Assembly: GCF_021130785.1 (NCBI RefSeq)
Contig: NC_060214.1
Coordinates: 48,483,001-48,547,000 of the forward strand
Reading direction: 5' to 3'
DNA from: Homalodisca vitripennis
Lineage: Eukaryota; Arthropoda; Insecta; Hemiptera; Cicadellidae
Length of the DNA: 64,000 bases
Positions 1 to 14,425 of the stretch are shown here, one piece after another. Every line of letters starts with the position of its first letter. The first letter of the stretch is position 1. The notes beneath the pieces are model-generated. The model ran no database searches. It saw nothing but the letters and a program-made list of their open reading frames with translations, and was not told the origin of the DNA. A program made the position numbers and the translations under genes.

Positions 1-780
1 TCCCAAATATAATTTGATTGAGGAACCTTTCTTAGTGATGGTCATAAGGAAATAGCATATAAACAGTTAACAAAATGGAATTAAAGCGTGTCATTTCAAA
101 CTTAAACAGTATAAAACAGAAATTTCCATATTTAGCTTTATTGCCTCTAACTTCCATTACTTTGCAGAAGGAATACATCTTCAAACTTATTCTGAAATAA
201 TGTTTCAGCATTCGTTATGTGTTTAAAATAATTTAATTTCGTCATATAATCTTTCGCTCAATAAGTAACTTAATAAAATAAAGTATCGTAAAATTTGAAG
301 AAACAATCTTTGTGGGACTATAGAACAACCTGGCTATTCTATACTTACATAATTTTTTATATAGAATTTCTGTTGTTTGCCTCTTATATTTATATTTGAA
401 AATCTGATAGTAATGCTTGGACCAACAAGATTAAACGCTATTGAATCTAATTACATAGTCTTGTAGCCTTATTTCCGGTTATAGAAACATACAACTTTGC
501 TCAGTTAAAATGCTTCTAAATATATATCGATATTGTGGAATCACAAAGGCTGTTTCAATTAACCCAGGTAAATTAGTTTCTACCAATTCCAGATTCATTC
601 AGTTCTTACAGAAGGTTCCAAGTAATGCCCTTTTTATTTATCTAAATATTGTTGATACAATGCGAGTGTTGAGGTCAGCTCCACTTCCATTTTCCGCTTA
701 TTGTAGACTCTGTTAGGAAACGAGACACACAGGCCCCTTTTGTAGTCCAGGTATTTATGATGTCAAAGCGATGTAAAGAA
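1..780. other. Non-coding AT-rich stretch
   Basis: I see no gene here. The only open frames are under about 70 codons, have no recognisable motif and lie in ordinary AT-rich sequence. Confidence 0.6.
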
Positions 781-925
781 TTCATTTTGAACTTCTTCAT
801 TGTTAATAGTTTTTGTATCACTCCCAGGAGTCGTATCTGTGTCATATAACACAATGTCATATTGCAGAGGATGCACTAAGCGGAAGGTAAAATGGTGCTG
901 ACCTTATCGTTCGCAATAAGGTACA
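781..925 (+). repeat. Diverged interspersed repeat, copy 1 (partner at 27.9 kb)
   Basis: This stretch resembles 27900-28045. Both begin with a TTCATTTT(G/A)AACTTCTTC block and both contain CACTAAG(C/T)GGAAGGT about 90-110 bases later. The shared words are in the same order and orientation with diverged sequence between them, as expected for two old copies of one dispersed repeat. I cannot assign a family. Confidence 0.4.
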
Positions 926-3900
926 TTTATTTTTTTATTAAGATCCGACTGATGCATACGACATATTAAAAGAATTATTGCAAATAATATAATCAAATTA
1001 AAGTAATAAATGTTAATTCTAAGTTTAGAAAATATATTTTATATTCTTTATATTTTTAAGTCCTGTTGATTTATAAATACTACCTGATTCCATTGTGACT
1101 TGATATGGAAATTTTAATTATAACGGAATTGTTAAATAATATATTTAATATACAAATATCTATATATTTCGACGCAATATTTTATTCAAATTATTCTTTA
1201 TATAAAGCTGCTATTAAATACATTACAGAACCTACGTACTAATACAAGCAGGTGTTAGTGGATTTTATATTGCAAGTAAAGAAATGGTTCCCAAAAAATA
1301 AACCACAAATGAGTGATGCTATTGCTAGATATAATTGTACAACAAATTATTTGATCAGAAAAAACAAGAAATATTGAAAACTAAATTGTACAGTTATTTT
1401 CCTCGTCACATATGAGTATGTATATATTAAAATTTCGATGTTAAAATAGCGATTATTAATTAGTTGCATATCCTATTTAATACATAAAGCGAGTGATCAA
1501 TAATCTTAGAAGGGCAATTATTTTATGACGAGTTTCAAAGTAAGAGTTATAATATTCATAACTTCATAACCATTTCAGCGATCTACTGTAAAGTAAATTA
1601 AATCAGAGCGGGATGATTGCAAATTTCCCAGGAGGGTAACAACTAAGATTAGGTCCCTAGTAGTAGTAACAATACGATAAACTAGCCAGATTATCTCGAG
1701 AGACAACAATGCCGAGTTAGATGTTAAACTGATGTAACCAGCGTGTAGCTGCGGGACTACTTCTTAGTAGTTAAAATTTCCAAGCGAATATCTAATTGCT
1801 AACGTGAGAAATAAACAGCTGGTCTTACATCTGTAACAGAATATATATGTCACAGCTGATTTGCAATGTAAAGTACAAGAACTAACTGTACTGTATTACT
1901 CTAATCTTTACACCTCTAACCTCAAATGATTGGCTGGATTCAAATTGAATCAGAAATATATATTATATTTAATTTTAATCACTGTAAAGTGTATCTTTTG
2001 TTGAATTAAAAACTCGTGCATGCTTTTAAGAACACTTGATCTATGTATGATATTTGGTTTAAATTATTGTTAGCATCTTTTACAATGATATCTTCAACTC
2101 AATGCATCATAAAACACTTTTTATTATTTACTTTGTCGATATTGATTTGTATAGAACGAAGAGTCCGTCAAGATAATAGATAAATAAATTTTCTATAAAA
2201 GCAATATCAATTTTGATGTTTGTGAATGTCACTCAATGCGATTTGGTGCAGTGTTATTTAAAATGTTTACATTAGTCTTTGCAGAAAATAGCAAAGTTAA
2301 TAAACATTTAAACAAACTTAGTACAGCCATACGACATTTCAACATGTAGGTATAGACTTAAAATTTTAAATTATTACCCAGCAAACCTGCTATGTGATAC
2401 ATTTTGTGGCGTATTTCTATCTTGTAATATCATTAGTAAAATTCATATTTTAATAATTCATACATGAATGAATACTGAATTTACCCTTCATTTATGCCTT
2501 ATACTCAATTCATAAGTGTACAATACCTATTTAACTTCATCTAAATATAGCCATCCACACGATTGGCTACAACAACTACAAACCACTATCCCCTTTAAAT
2601 CTGCAGGAGACTTTGATTGCCCCTTAATACCAAAGCGTATGTTTTATAAATACGAATATTTAGGTTAAGCATACAATCCGTCATATTACAGACAGAAAAA
2701 AAATCGTAAAATTTTGTATATGAGTGTCCAACGATTTGTATCGTTGATAATGATTTCTTAATCCTTGTATTTTTGGACATTAAAGCAAATGTCAAATCCA
2801 GCTCAACTATCCATTAAATGAATTAAAACTCCAAAACAAGTAGCTGGAAACTTTAATTATATTCGAGTTTTAAACAATATGACTGATAAAATGAAAATGC
2901 GTGATTATCAGTTACGCAGCATGGACATTACTTATGTTACACTTAACCAAATGTAGTGGAAAATATTTATTAAGATTTGAATTGACATTTATTTGTTCAG
3001 TCAAGATAATTGAGATCATGGTAGTACGATCAATATGCTATTGATAGTTTGTTAATTTTATTTATAGCTTATTTCAGGACTTCACGCAAGTCTAGGCCGC
3101 AGTAAATTGTATTAGAGTCCATAAACACCTCAAATAGCTGATACATTATGAATGTAGTAACTGAAAGAGGCATATTTTAGTATACAACTTTGAAGTCCTT
3201 CAGATGCAGTAGAATTAGTACTCTTGCTATTCATGACGGAATTGTGACATTTACTTTAAATTGTATCATAAAAAGAAAATGAAAACTCTGTGGAAGGCAT
3301 CCGAAATATGAAAAATAATATCACATTTTTCCCACAAGAAGAGGTCTAATATTCACAATTCTTAAAGGGGGTTTCGACGTTAAACTGTGGATGAAAATCT
3401 AATTGAAGTTTAAATACATTACATTACTTTGATATTAAAAGAATATTGATAAATCTTCTTTCTATGCATTAGGGTAGTGCTGATATATCTTAAATCAAAT
3501 TGCAATTTAGACAGAGAAAATTTGACGAAAGTGTAAATCAAGGACATTTTCGTGAAATTGACAGATGTTCAGGATTTGTTAAATATTGACGGATGAGGCT
3601 CGTTGGCGAAGTAGTTAGTTTTTTCGTACTGTTCAGGCATTTTTATGTCTCGATAAAAAAAATGTTGTAGGGATGTTTGCTCAAACATATAGTAGAGTCT
3701 GGTGATCCACGTGTATTTAAGGGTTCTGATGTGTCTAACTTATTGAAACGCGACTACACTGAAAGCTATCCGTTGTAAGACGAGATGGATTGCAGATCTC
3801 AGAACGAAAATTTTCAGTTCTTATTTTAAATCGGCAACTTCTTTGCAGTGATGAATATTTTAAAATGGATATTGAGAAGTATTCTGGCGTAATTAATACA

Positions 3901-6900
3901 GTTTCCTAAACTTAGAAAACTTCATTTTGAAAGTATATAGACAGTATGTGTTCTCATGAAAAGAGTATGCATTTCAAAAAAAACAGTTTATTCATTGCAG
4001 TTTTAAGATGAAAATATCGTGCAAGCAGCTTTTCATAAGTGTTTCTATATTTTGATTGCTTTTAGTTACCAATTACTACATATTTAGGTATTGTAAATTC
4101 TATAATATTATAATATTTCAATGGTTTGGCTTATTGTTTTTATGTTTCAAATAAAAGTTTACTCAGTCCTCAGATATATGTATTACTGCCAAAGAAAGGC
4201 GAGAAACAATAAAGTAGCACATAATCTATTGTCCTTATCAGACGATTTATAAAGAACGGCCTGACTAAAGGGAGGTTTTAACGCCAGAGATCAGACCGTG
4301 GCCACAGTTATATACGCACACTGTGGACTTGTGGAAGATATAAACTCCATTATACAGACCGCGATAACGGTTCTGAACTATCTAACCCAGCCTTGTCGTC
4401 ATATACTCTAGCAGCAAATTTCAGACTAATCGCAGAAAGTCAAACTTCCAATTTACTGATAGATAAAAGATGGCTCATGCTCTAAAAATGCCTCCATCGC
4501 ATTTAACCCGTTACTGCTTTTGCAGTGTATTATAGATCAGTTAACATAATTTAACATGGTTTTAAGACTAATTTGCTTATATTGTAAAAAATAGCTAAAT
4601 TGAATGTGTTATTCAAAATTGAAATAATTGTATAATTCTTTATTTAAACCACGTGGATTAAATTAATAATTTAAATTAATAATTTAAAATAAATTAAATT
4701 AAATTAATAATTTAATCCAATTATCGATTTATGTTTTACGGTCAAAGTAAAAACTTGACATCACACTTCGTGAACATATTATAAACAAACTTACTCTGTT
4801 ACTACAAAACACATTGCATTCAAATAAAACAGTCCTAAGTAAATGGGACAAATAACAATAGGATCTTGAATATTTCCCATCTGTTACAAAATATAAAACA
4901 CTAAGTTTCGAAGATTAGGTACACCCTTTTCTTGAGGCGTATAAAAATTTATAAATGAGCAAATGTACTTAAAACCTACAACATATGGTAATGGAATGCT
5001 ACGAAAAAGTAAATACACGAAAAACTTCCAAAAAAAGATCAAACGAAAATATTTGTACAGTGCCATGATTTTGAGGTCTAGGACCGAAATAATTCGCAGG
5101 GGGCGTCTGAGAATTATCCGATCATCGCTTTCTATTCTCATTGTTTCAGAAGACACGGCGCGTACCTCAGGAAATGTCGACATTGATTTTGTGGTTAGTG
5201 TTTTATCTTCGCTTGTGTGGATGTGGTTATTGTTTGTTCTTTTGACTTCTGTGCAGTGATGACCCTAGTTTGTATTTCTTCAATCTGAACTGAACTGTTG
5301 TCAAGTTTGATACCAATTTAAATTTTTATTGACAGCAAAATGCCGCATGTTGTTATTTTTAAGTACACGATTGTGTATTAATTATTTCACACCTGAGGAA
5401 GAGTGTATGTAACATATAATGATGGTAAATTATCTGAAGTTCTATAATAGTTTCAAACTTTACACCGTCAATAAATAACTTTAAAAAACGAAAAAATGAA
5501 AAACTTACTAATCACAAACTAAGAAAAAAGTCAACGGTTAATTTTATGGTTTTCCCTTCAGTCACTCTCTTCATTTCAACTCAGTCAACTCGATAGCACA
5601 ATATTTTATGCTTTATAGGAATTAATTTTCTTATGGTGTATCCACCCGTTATGGAATAACAATAAATATAAGTTTTTTTATTCTAATAGTAATTTCGTAT
5701 TAGGTAGAATCTGTTTAAATATTTCTAATCTAATGAACCTTTTATAATTTCAGGAATATCTTTTGAAACCTGGCAGATCATGACCCAAATACTTGTCCCA
5801 ATAGTACATATTATTAGCTCATAGATTTATGGTAATAATTCATAGTTAATTTAAAATCGATTAGAAAATCTAAAGGGTGGTCAGTGCTGTCGTCAATTAT
5901 TATCACTGTCTCCATTAATTGGCATACTTCTAATCCGATGTATTTTTTAATACATCGATACATAAAAAACTATTTGACACATACATAATCATTACATCAA
6001 CATTAGGTAACAATAAATAAAAATTAAGACTTGTATCACTTGATAAAACAGGAGGAACACGAAAGCGATCAAAATATTTTACTTTAAAAACTACATTTCT
6101 TGAGATTAGTTATCTCTTAGTACTTATAATTTGAACATAAACTGAACAATGTCCTGTTACGTTACATAAAGTATTGGTTCAAACTCAAATGAATGTTTCT
6201 TGTGCCTGGTTAATTACTTTTAGTGCCATCAATAATGCAGTCAGTTTTCAAGATACAATAAAAATTAGGATGAACTTAATACAAAATATTTTGCAGAAAT
6301 TTGTTAATTAACTAATACTACAAATTTAATATTTATTTACAAACGGATCTATAGTTTATTGATAAGAGCAATTGATTTGATTCATTAAAAGATTAAGTTT
6401 CTTTACTATTCTTCATGTATCCAATGCAAATAATTTAGTTAACTGAAGATTTTATTTTAAGGACATTTTGAGGATGATATTTGCTTCAACTTGTATAGTT
6501 TATTACAAAGGTAAATTTACAAACAATACATTCCTACTACTTTACGCAAATCAGGAAAGCCACTTTAGTCATAAATGTTAAGTAAATTAGATTGATCGGA
6601 CCAATCTAACAAAAAGGGGATAAGCCAATGGGGCATGTAGTTGTAGAGTGAATTAAACAACAATTTTTAAACGAAGTTTTTTGAAAATACTAAAGACATT
6701 TACTGATATGATTAAACTATATTTAGATTAACTAAATTTATTTGCAACTGAATTATCCAAGGAATTATAGTTATTTGATCACAATGGGATTATCATGTGC
6801 CTTTTTCATTACAAAAATTAAAACAAATAAAGGGTATCACGCCAGCTCTTACATTTAAATTTGTTAAATGGATTTAATCTTCCTTTGAAATAAACTTTAA

Positions 6901-9318
6901 TGAATATACAACCTTCTTACAAATAATAATATTTAGGTAATGGTATGCTTCCATTTTTATCTAAAAATTTAATCAATAATATTGTTATAATATTAATAAA
7001 CAATATATAAATACAAAATTTAAATTTTCCTGTAAAAATTTTTACGTCCCTACGCAGAATTTGATGAGATTTTTATTCCAAAGTTAGGATTCGTCGGTTA
7101 ATGTAATATACATAACGTTCGTTTCTTTTACGATAGTGTAAATATGTTGATAGTCAAAGATTAAATTTGTAAAGTCTGCCTCAAAATTATGTTAGTAATC
7201 ATAACTGTATTCTGCTACAACCGGTGGCGGTTCACTCGTTGTAGAACATCCCGAACGAGCATAGTTCAATGGTTACTTGCTTTTCTGAATCTCCCCTTTA
7301 TATCTTAATATAAGAATGAAAAATTTTATATACCTGAATTGTGCAAGAAAGCACATCGCAGCATGTTATGTCTGTTAAGTATTCTCCCTGAAATAATATT
7401 CTATCGAGACAAGATTATTTTTCCTAAAAGTAATTTTAGCTTACAAATATAACATATTTATGTTGTAAATCAATAAAACATATTACTCAATGAATATTTG
7501 ACTCACATGTATAACGTAGCTAATTTAGATTTTAATTTCGGCCACTTTTATATTGGTTCATTGAAAAGTTTTTAATATTCTCACTTTAAATGCATGGAAT
7601 TCATCGTGTAGGGTTTGACATTACTTTTAGATTTTTCTATAATGTTGAAGGTATTGCAAAGAGATGTCACTTAAAAATGAAAAAAAAAATCTAGCAAAAT
7701 CCAATCGTGTCAACTTAAACTATTGTGATGCAAATTACGCTATACAACTCGATAATCTTGATTTGTAATAAAAGCATTAATTTAGTTATCCTTAGTTACA
7801 TCATTTTTTAAAATTTCTGGTTCCATCTAATACAGCAGTATGCACGTAACACTAATGGCTTTCTTGGTTATAAGTATAATATTATTTCTGGTTTTATATT
7901 GCATCATGCAGTTTTGTACAAATATTTTTCCATTTAATTTTCAACTTTTTGCATTACATATTTGTCGAATGATAAAATAATTTTCCATGGTTGTGTACCG
8001 TTAGTTAGTTACTTGTTATATAATGCAACATTTCACAACCTAGTTAGCCAGTACAACTTAATATTATTTTTTATCCAATGTTACGGAACTAAATTATCGG
8101 CGGACTAACTACCTAATTGTCACGCGTATGAATATTTTATTGTAACCCTTCGTAGCAGCCCAACTACATGACCGATTTCACCTTGCGCGCTATGTCCGCG
8201 AGCTCACGTATTATTTGAGTAGATGGCTACCACTTTCATAACTTCTACTCCTCTTCTAGTAATTACCGACTAGAAATAACCCTTCTTAGATTACAGATTC
8301 AATGTCTCGTGCCAAGACGCCGACGCCCGGGTTGTGAGTGTATATATTGCGAAGGAAAGTAAAATCTTAAAGTTTTATAAAGTAAAATATCGTAGGCATA
8401 ATTCCATACAACATTGGATATTTTAGGCCCACCTATTAGATATACATTTTTAGTTCTTGTACTCTAATTGGCAGCAACGTGGCAAGGCATACATTTAATT
8501 TACCAACTAAAAGTGGTGCTTGTAAGTTTCATTAATTAAATTGAACTTATAAGTAAACTTTGCAATTCGAGTATTTATTGCTACGACCTAAGAAGTCACC
8601 ACCCCCATGTGTTCGTCATTCGGTACAGTTTATTTAGATTTATTTGCATTGTGTTTAAATCTATCTTTACTATTGTAATTATATAACCAAATAATTTTAT
8701 AAGATTGTTTTTACTTTTAAGTCTTATTACATTCAACCAGGTATGTCGCGCAACCTTCCCCTTTATTAGGCAATTTATGTTACTCTAAAGTCCCATTCCA
8801 CTTAACGAACGTTTTCTGTATCATCCAATGGAAATTGATAAATAATGTTGGATAGGTCCATTTGAAATGTGTCATGGATATCTGTAAATAAAGAATCTCA
8901 AGAAATCTGCCATGGCCGTCACCTCTAATTTGAATATGATTTCTTTATTAGTACACATTTTCCATCTACCAGCTTGACACATTATGTCGGCTTAGCTATA
9001 GTTAAATAATATTTTTACAAACAGATTATTGATTGGATCAATTATAGCGTGTATTGATACAAATTACCATTTTGTGTATTCGAGAATGAAGAAACTTTAA
9101 CTTATATGTATGTTTTCTTGCTTACTCAATGTCGAAAGTGTGTTAACACATAGCACTTCTTGAAATAATTCAGCTTTCATCTAAATTTCGCATGATAAAC
9201 AAATACTACCGAACAGGCGAATCGAAAGCTGTATCGCGCTTAGTTAAACCATGATTAATAACATTCCAGTTTACCTGAAACGTTACCAATTACATACCCG
9301 TACCCACATAACTAACAG
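926..9318. other. 8.4-kb non-coding AT-rich region
   Basis: No coding gene is recognisable. Open frames are short (at most 99 codons, at 4884-5259, overlapping on both strands) and motif-free. Small structures seen are an AT-rich direct-repeat tract at 4640-4712, a short hairpin at 6587-6610 (two arms of about 8 bases around a 7-base loop) and a short hairpin near 4301-4325 (CCACAGT with its complement). Confidence 0.55.
4640..4712. repeat. AT-rich low-complexity direct repeat
   Basis: Units of the type AATTAATAATTTAA recur several times in tandem, imperfectly. This is simple low-complexity DNA with no evidence of function. Confidence 0.6.
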
Positions 9319-9488
9319 GGATATTGAAGGAAACAGGATTTTTCCAGACATTTGCCGTCGTTCAGTGAAACAAGAAATCAGTAACAGATTCTAGATCAAA
9401 TTGCAGATCTCGAAACGTTGTGTTACTGATTTATTGTTTCACTGAACGATGGCAAATGTCCGGAAAAATCCTGTTTCCTTCAAAATCC
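9319..9488. repeat. Foldback element: 68-bp inverted repeat with 34-bp loop
   Basis: Bases 9319-9386 and 9421-9488 are reverse complements of each other with only a few mismatches, around a 34-base spacer. The arms contain GAAGGAAACAGGATTTTTCC and its complement. A near-perfect, long hairpin like this in neutral DNA suggests a small foldback transposable element or a recent inverted duplication. No protein is encoded and no family was recognised. Confidence 0.8.
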
Positions 9489-12400
9489 TTCCATCGTCAA
9501 AAATAACCTTCAAACAAAGTAACAAGGATAAATACGTCTAAATTATTAAAGATTCAAAGATTTTTGATAATTTAAAATTATCTCATTTGTTGCAGATATT
9601 TTTTATATCTTGATTATTTTTAAGGTTTCTTTTGCTTTGTTGTAAAGGTGTTTTACCTTACTTTTCAATGATGCTCAGAAAAAACGAACGTACAGCCAGC
9701 ACACCAATTAATTGAGACTCAGACTTTATTTAAAAAAACATTAATATTCCGTTTAGTGGTCGTATTGATGGAATAAGGAGAATTTTTTCTGAAATGTATC
9801 GTCTGAAACACTAAGCCGCTGCACTTTTGAGCTTCGGGGAGGTTGATGTGCTCCTTTTATATCTATGCATGTTGAAAGTACTCCATTATACATTTAACGT
9901 TTAAGAAATTTGTACAGGGTTAATGTTGCCTACCTGAGTTCGCGATGACGTCTTTTATAGATTAGGTTTACGTAATATAGACTACGATCGTATAAGGTAG
10001 GTTAAATTTAAGATGACCTAACGTTCTTGACCTTGCATGTCACAAAATAGCTAATTATATGTGGTCAAACATTGAGTTTAAAACAAATTTAAATAAATTG
10101 AGTAAATGTGTGTAAGTATAAGTAAGCTATTGCTCATCAGTCACCGGTACAGCCATCGCATTGCGCCATTATCATCTTATGTCACGCTCCATTAACATGG
10201 TACAATCACACGGTGATCGACTCTCCGTATGGTGATCTCACGCCACTAATCAGACCAAGGCAGGGTCCACACCTACCCACATGAAGTAAATTAAACTACA
10301 CGGAATGCTTCTCATACGATTGGCTACAAAATTATAATTTACAGACATTTAAAACTGGAGGGGTCAGTGAAAAGAATTTCGGCTCTAATCCACCGAGGAA
10401 ATGATAAACGGCACAGTTTTAACTTATATTATATTTTAAATAAGTCTTGTTGTTTCAAATACTTTCACTGAAATTTATTTAATCTTATGTGATTTAGTAA
10501 AAGAACAACGTGTGACAAATCAGTTGCTTTAATAACGCATTTTATGTTCCTGCTAACATACATTTCGGAAACACAATTTTATTTAAAACGAATGCGGTAT
10601 ATATATTCCAAACTTTTAACATGCTATTAGAGTAATAAATATACCTAATTCCTAATATTAATGGTTCCAGCATATAATTACGGATACGTGCACATGAAAA
10701 TAGAACATAATTAAAGTAGAAAGTAACTTCATAGGTCTATCTCTCTCTCAACAGAGTTACCCATTTTACTTGTAGTGGTTTCTGCAACTCAGGGGATGAA
10801 AGGGAAGGGTGTACCAACTGAGGATAAACCTCAGTTAAAGCTAACGAGAACTGTAATGGCGTCATCAGAGAGGATATCTGGTTAGTGAATATCCGGTCAA
10901 AGTTACGTAGTCAGTTTATGATCATCGCCTTACGAAATACTGTTTAAAGGTTAGTAAGCTTAAAATGAATACTTGTTTAAGTGCTTCTAATTAATGTTTA
11001 CAGGTAGGAAAAAAGCATAAAATAGTTTTTATCCTCATAGAATTAGCATTCTATTTATATAGCTTCAATTAAAACTGTGTTAAATAGTAGTAACGATTGA
11101 ACCAAACACTTAGGAGTACATTGGAAAATTGAAATTGATATTATTCATGGAAATTCTCAGATTTATAAAATATCTCAACTCAAATAATTTTATACTCATT
11201 GTATTTGACAAATAAAAATACAAAACATTTTTGTAAAAAAAATGTTGAAATGTAATATTTTAATATATTTGTTTTAGATGGAACTTACCAGTTTGCTCGA
11301 TCATCAGCATGCAGTGGAATCAAGTTAAAGCTAAATATTTTGTATGAAAAATTAAACACCAATTACCACATGAACACGGCAGTATTATTGGATTAGGGTT
11401 AATACCATTTTATATAACGGGTTATGCAAATATATAAAGTCAGTCTGCGATATACGTCTCAGGCAAAATATTTTCACTTCACTGATTGTTGTAATAAACT
11501 ATTATTATTAGCTATTAAAGGTAATAATTATTTATTAGTGTACTTCGATATAGACTGTTTAAGCGCCACTGCTTATTGGTGTGATAAAAAAATTCATTTC
11601 AATTGGTGGTGTCAGTTTGCACTTGATAAATCCGTAATAGCGTGCAAAATGATCGTATTAAAAAATAAACTACTTGTCCAAGGATGAGCTGACCTTTAAA
11701 CTACTAGCCAGGTACATTAGTCCAGGTTAGAAAATCACAGAAAACTGACCATAAAAAACTATGTTAAAAAAAACTGTGTGCATACGTGACCACGGGTGCT
11801 AAAGTGTATGTAGTTTAATAAAAAAACATGAACTTGTTTAGAGATACCTTTAGTTGAAAACATTTTTATTAGAAGACAATTAATTAGTTTATTAGGGAAC
11901 AGTTGTACAAAAGTTGTTTGATAAGTCGGCGTTGTATATTTAACGTGGTATTATAAACTTACACCAAATATTGATAAGACCTCTTCCAAAAAATAGAAAC
12001 ATTGAAATTTTTCAGTTACACATATTGAAATATTATATAGCCTACAAGAAACATTTAGTGAAATGATGTAAAGAGTAATGGAGGACACTGAAAGAGAGAG
12101 CCCTCTATGGTATGGCAGACCTTACAAAAAATTTAATTTGTGAATTAAAATGTTAAAAATTCTAAGTTGCTTCTTTGACAGTTTGCTTATTCAGTAATAT
12201 TCTGAAGACATAACTTTCCTAGACTTTAATTCACTGTAGGAGGTTATGTATATTCACTTTGATGAAACCTTCCAGAATGCGGATTGTATTGGCAGGAGAG
12301 ACTTCACCTGGGAGAGAGTTCTCTTCAACCGTAGAAGTTTTACTCATCTGGGTTCACTGTTAATGGATATAATCTCTGATATTCTGCGATTTCTGGAGGT

Positions 12401-12945
12401 AGTACTAACTGCACCCGTTCCCTCTTATGCCTGGGATCCTAGGATGGATGTTGTAGCTGACATTTGCTTTGTACACGGTGGCGTCGGTTGTAGGGCAAGC
12501 ACGGAGAACCCTCTTCTTTTAGGGAGCCACACAGCGGGGAGAGGGGGAGAATCGTAATCACAGCGTCACTGAATTAAACACCAGGTCGTTAATCACCGGT
12601 TTTTAAGAGATGTGTTCTATGAGGCTGACTTTAGTTTCGACGTATTTGAGGTGACGTAAACCTCCATCCGAATTCAAAAATGATACTAGGATACACATTG
12701 ACGTAACTGTCAGGTCACGCAAACAGATGGTGAAACTACAGGTTGGGGGAGTGGTGAGGTGCTTAATATGTAACTGGTAGGTGGTTTGATTTATCAGTAA
12801 TATTTCCTGCCCAGGAAAGTTAGAAACTCAACTGTTATTAAACATATTTTCATTGTTTCTTTTTATGGTATAAAGGCAACCCTGCATTAGGTACAATCTT
12901 CTAGAGAATTTGTTTCATGCCTTGTTTGCTGATTTAGCGATGAAA
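9489..12945. other. Non-coding region with two unassigned short ORFs
   Basis: Two open frames of 87 codons (11424-11687, plus) and 103 codons (12246-12557, plus) lie here. The second is slightly GC-richer than its surroundings and could be an exon or transposon relic, but neither shows a domain, signal peptide or motif that I recognise, so I do not call them genes. The rest is AT-rich DNA with nothing notable. Confidence 0.45.
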
Positions 12946-13610
12946 TCCAGTTCAATAATATACATGGGAGATACAAATTTAAACCTTGTGTCGTATACAG
13001 ATTAAGATGCAAAGTATGTATGCTGAATATAGAAAATACCTACTGCTGTTGTGATTGTTAATGAACCAACAAGACTTTTTTAAACCACATTCTAGTAGAC
13101 AAGTCGGTCGAGGTCAAGAGGACTGGTGTTAAAGATGCTCTCAGTATCATTTGCTATATAGATGTAAAAGTTACTGTCCGCAAATTTTCTTGCTTGGACA
13201 TTGTGTATTAGAGACCCCCGTTCAAAGCTTATAAGATATCAGGATCTCTCCAATTTTGACTCAGATCAAGTAGTTCTACAGATATTTCAGATTGTTAACA
13301 CTAATATCAGGAATATATGTAATAAAATGCCTCTATTATCTGCAAATATATGACCAAGATGAAGGCTCCCTAGAGGAAATAAGTAATCAATCAAGGTTAT
13401 TATGAAAAATAATTTCTATTTTTGAGAAACTAAATATACCACATACTGAGAAAATTATAGAAAGTATTAAAATATATTGTGCTACAAAACTTTAAAGATA
13501 CATACTTCACAAAAACGATGAAGTATTGTGGAGTCTTCTAATTGAATCCTGAATCTGCCTAAGAAAATGTGACGTGATTGACAATATCAATAATTATTTC
13601 CTGAAAATGG
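12946..13610 (+). pseudogene. Fossil LINE endonuclease / pre-RT fragment
   Basis: Short translated islands, in the order expected for a non-LTR retrotransposon ORF2, are separated by stops and frame changes. They are a GDTN block like the endonuclease GDFN (about 12966), an NEPTR block (about 13062), an SDQ block like SDH (about 13262) and an INNYF block like the FNxYF segment before the RT (about 13585). The order and the approximate 30- and 65-codon spacings fit an apurinic-type endonuclease of the jockey/CR1/I group. Each match alone is weak and the call rests on their order. The copy is clearly dead. Confidence 0.45.
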
Positions 13611-14324
13611 AAGCAGGCAGTGGTACTGACATGGATATCGGCAATAAGATTCATCCAGACACACAAGGAAAATGAGGCAGACGAGAGTTTTACTTTTCAT
13701 GGAACAGAAGAAGATGGTAAACGAGGCATGAAAGAGACAAAATAAAAGAAATTGGGAAATTATGGACTGTTCATACAGTTGATTTAAATTGTGAGTCATA
13801 TGCATTTAGGACCATTTTACATCTAGTACACATCTATATTTGTTTAGCTTGACGGCAATTTCACTTTCACTGACTATGTTTCTCACACCTTCAATTGTGC
13901 TCTTGGTAGTCTGAGAGGCCAGCACAGGTTCAGAATACTGCTACTAGAAACTGTGAAGCTGCAGTTCATGCAGTCATAGGCTTTGTCAGTATTAAGCTAC
14001 TATTATCCTGCCTATTAGAACATCATACCAAGAGGAAAAATGGATAGATTATGGAAATTACAGGATTTTATAACAGGTTCATTTTTAACATCAGGTCTCA
14101 TGACATTGTTTCTCCTTTTCTTATTGCTGCTCAAAGGCTGCTTATGGCATTAGTATGTAAATTACTGATGTATTGCATGATTCAAAAGGCACTCGTGAAT
14201 GCAGGATCCACAGTGACTAGTCGAGAGGGTTTTGTACCACGGTGAGGTTTCTGGACGAAGCACCGCCAGAACGAAAACTTCACTACCTTAAGGTGACGCT
14301 AGAGGTCCGGTAAAGAGGCTTCAC

Positions 14325-14425
14325 GTATTTCGGCCCCATTCCTATAATGGCCTTCTTGAATACACTAGGACTGTATCTTGTGCTAGCTTTAAAACTAAGC
14401 TTAGGAAAGTATTAGGTACAATATT
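14325..14425 (+). pseudogene. Possible LINE C-terminal fragment
   Basis: A short frame reads a YN-L-E...SF-K-KLRKVL pattern typical of the C-terminal end of jockey/CR1-like LINE polymerases. It lies downstream of the endonuclease relic on the same strand, so both may be parts of one internally deleted element. This is weak evidence based on a motif of about 30 residues. Confidence 0.25.

Noticed and set aside
2545..2600. Repeat shared with 10310-10360 (ACGATTGGCTACAA)
   Set aside because: Only about 14 bases match clearly; too short to call.
4884..5259. Two ~98-codon overlapping frames on opposite strands
   Set aside because: No motif, mutually antisense and ordinary composition; chance frames.
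12246..12557. 103-codon ORF
   Set aside because: No recognisable domain or neighbours; listed only as an unassigned frame.
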